Assembly (NCBI RefSeq): GCF_037975245.1
Contig: NC_092568.1
Coordinates: 22,408,501 to 22,472,500, forward strand
Length of the DNA: 64,000 nucleotides
Reading direction: 5' to 3'
From: Apostichopus japonicus
Taxonomy: Eukaryota; Echinodermata; Holothuroidea; Aspidochirotida; Stichopodidae
The notes under the pieces are model-generated. The model worked only from the letters and a program-made list of their open reading frames with translations, had not been told where the DNA came from and did no database searches. Each line of letters opens with the position of its first letter. The stretch's first letter is position 1. Position numbers and translations under genes: made by a program. Shown in pieces: positions 63,488-64,000 of this stretch.

Positions 63488-64000
63488 TAAATTCTAACAA
63501 CTCGATCAAACATGCTCTGATAACTGCAAGTAACCCAGGCAGTCTTGGATGACACTTATTTAAACACCAACTGTCCTTAAAACGAACTTTTAATGCATTG
63601 TAAACATGTTATTTGAGGCAGAAAAGGTCTTAAGTGTTTCTGTCAATTTTTCATGTTGCATCAGAGGAACTGACCTTATTGGTGTAAATTTGTTGAGCCA
63701 CCAGAATGTTTAAAGAGTCTTTCCTTTCTCAAAAGTGGTAGGCTAATCGAAGTACAATCTGGATTCATAGCAATGATTTTATAACGCTATCAAAACTGAT
63801 ATCAAAATTGATTTTGATCCTCATGTCATTCTTTCAAGGAGCATTTCAGTTTTGACCTCAGGAATACATATGAAAGGTTCGAAAGCCACTGAGGTCAAGA
63901 ATTTCTTTGCGCCTTTCAACATGTGGTCGTGATACACGACTGGTACTGGTAAAGTCACATAATCACATACCAATCTAATCTTCAGAATTTTTTGATAAAT
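63488..64000. other. right edge of window, no gene seen
   Basis: AT-rich sequence without homopolymers, repeats or a recognisable exon. Confidence 0.5.

Overview
This window is animal nuclear DNA: AT-rich, full of microsatellites, with long G/C homopolymers, a tRNA-derived SINE, non-autonomous DNA transposons and a gene with a canonical GT-AG intron. Nothing looks bacterial or viral, and I see no CRISPR array, rRNA or functional tRNA. The gene content and repeat style suggest a marine invertebrate, possibly an echinoderm such as a sea cucumber; the species is inference.

The one gene I can support well is at the left end on the minus strand. It is a complete gremlin homologue, a secreted DAN-family cystine-knot BMP antagonist. 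Coding exon 1 (5073 to 4831) carries the signal peptide and a low-complexity N-terminal region. A 3.6 kb phase-0 intron follows. Coding exon 2 (1238 to 909) carries the whole nine-cysteine domain. The joined protein is 190 residues, close to the vertebrate gremlin length.

The roughly 59 kb to the right, which is upstream of gremlin, contains no other gene I can demonstrate. A possible leucine-rich-repeat exon (29427-29578, plus) and a weaker possible 147-bp phase 1-1 exon (62965-63111, plus) may belong to genes mostly outside the window, or be relics. The remaining long ORFs are not recognisable, and many are translations of AT or ATGT repeats.

The interesting content is mobile and repetitive. 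Two hAT-type MITEs (6517-7182 and 61475-61994) have terminal inverted repeats and 8-bp target duplications, and share an internal module although their ends differ. Three tiny palindromes of 20-30 bp (18809, 28311, 41375) resemble one another and are each flanked by an 8-bp direct repeat, so they look like miniature hAT-like insertions. Two copies of a tRNA-headed SINE (36.3 kb and 49.2 kb) each end in a TGTA/TACA-type microsatellite. A 388-bp unit (about 150 bp unique plus AT microsatellite) is duplicated at 58.7/59.1 kb, and a 146-bp unit at 37.6 kb. Minisatellites with 31-bp, 20-bp and irregular 12-13-bp units lie at 14.1, 63.4 and 45.8 kb.
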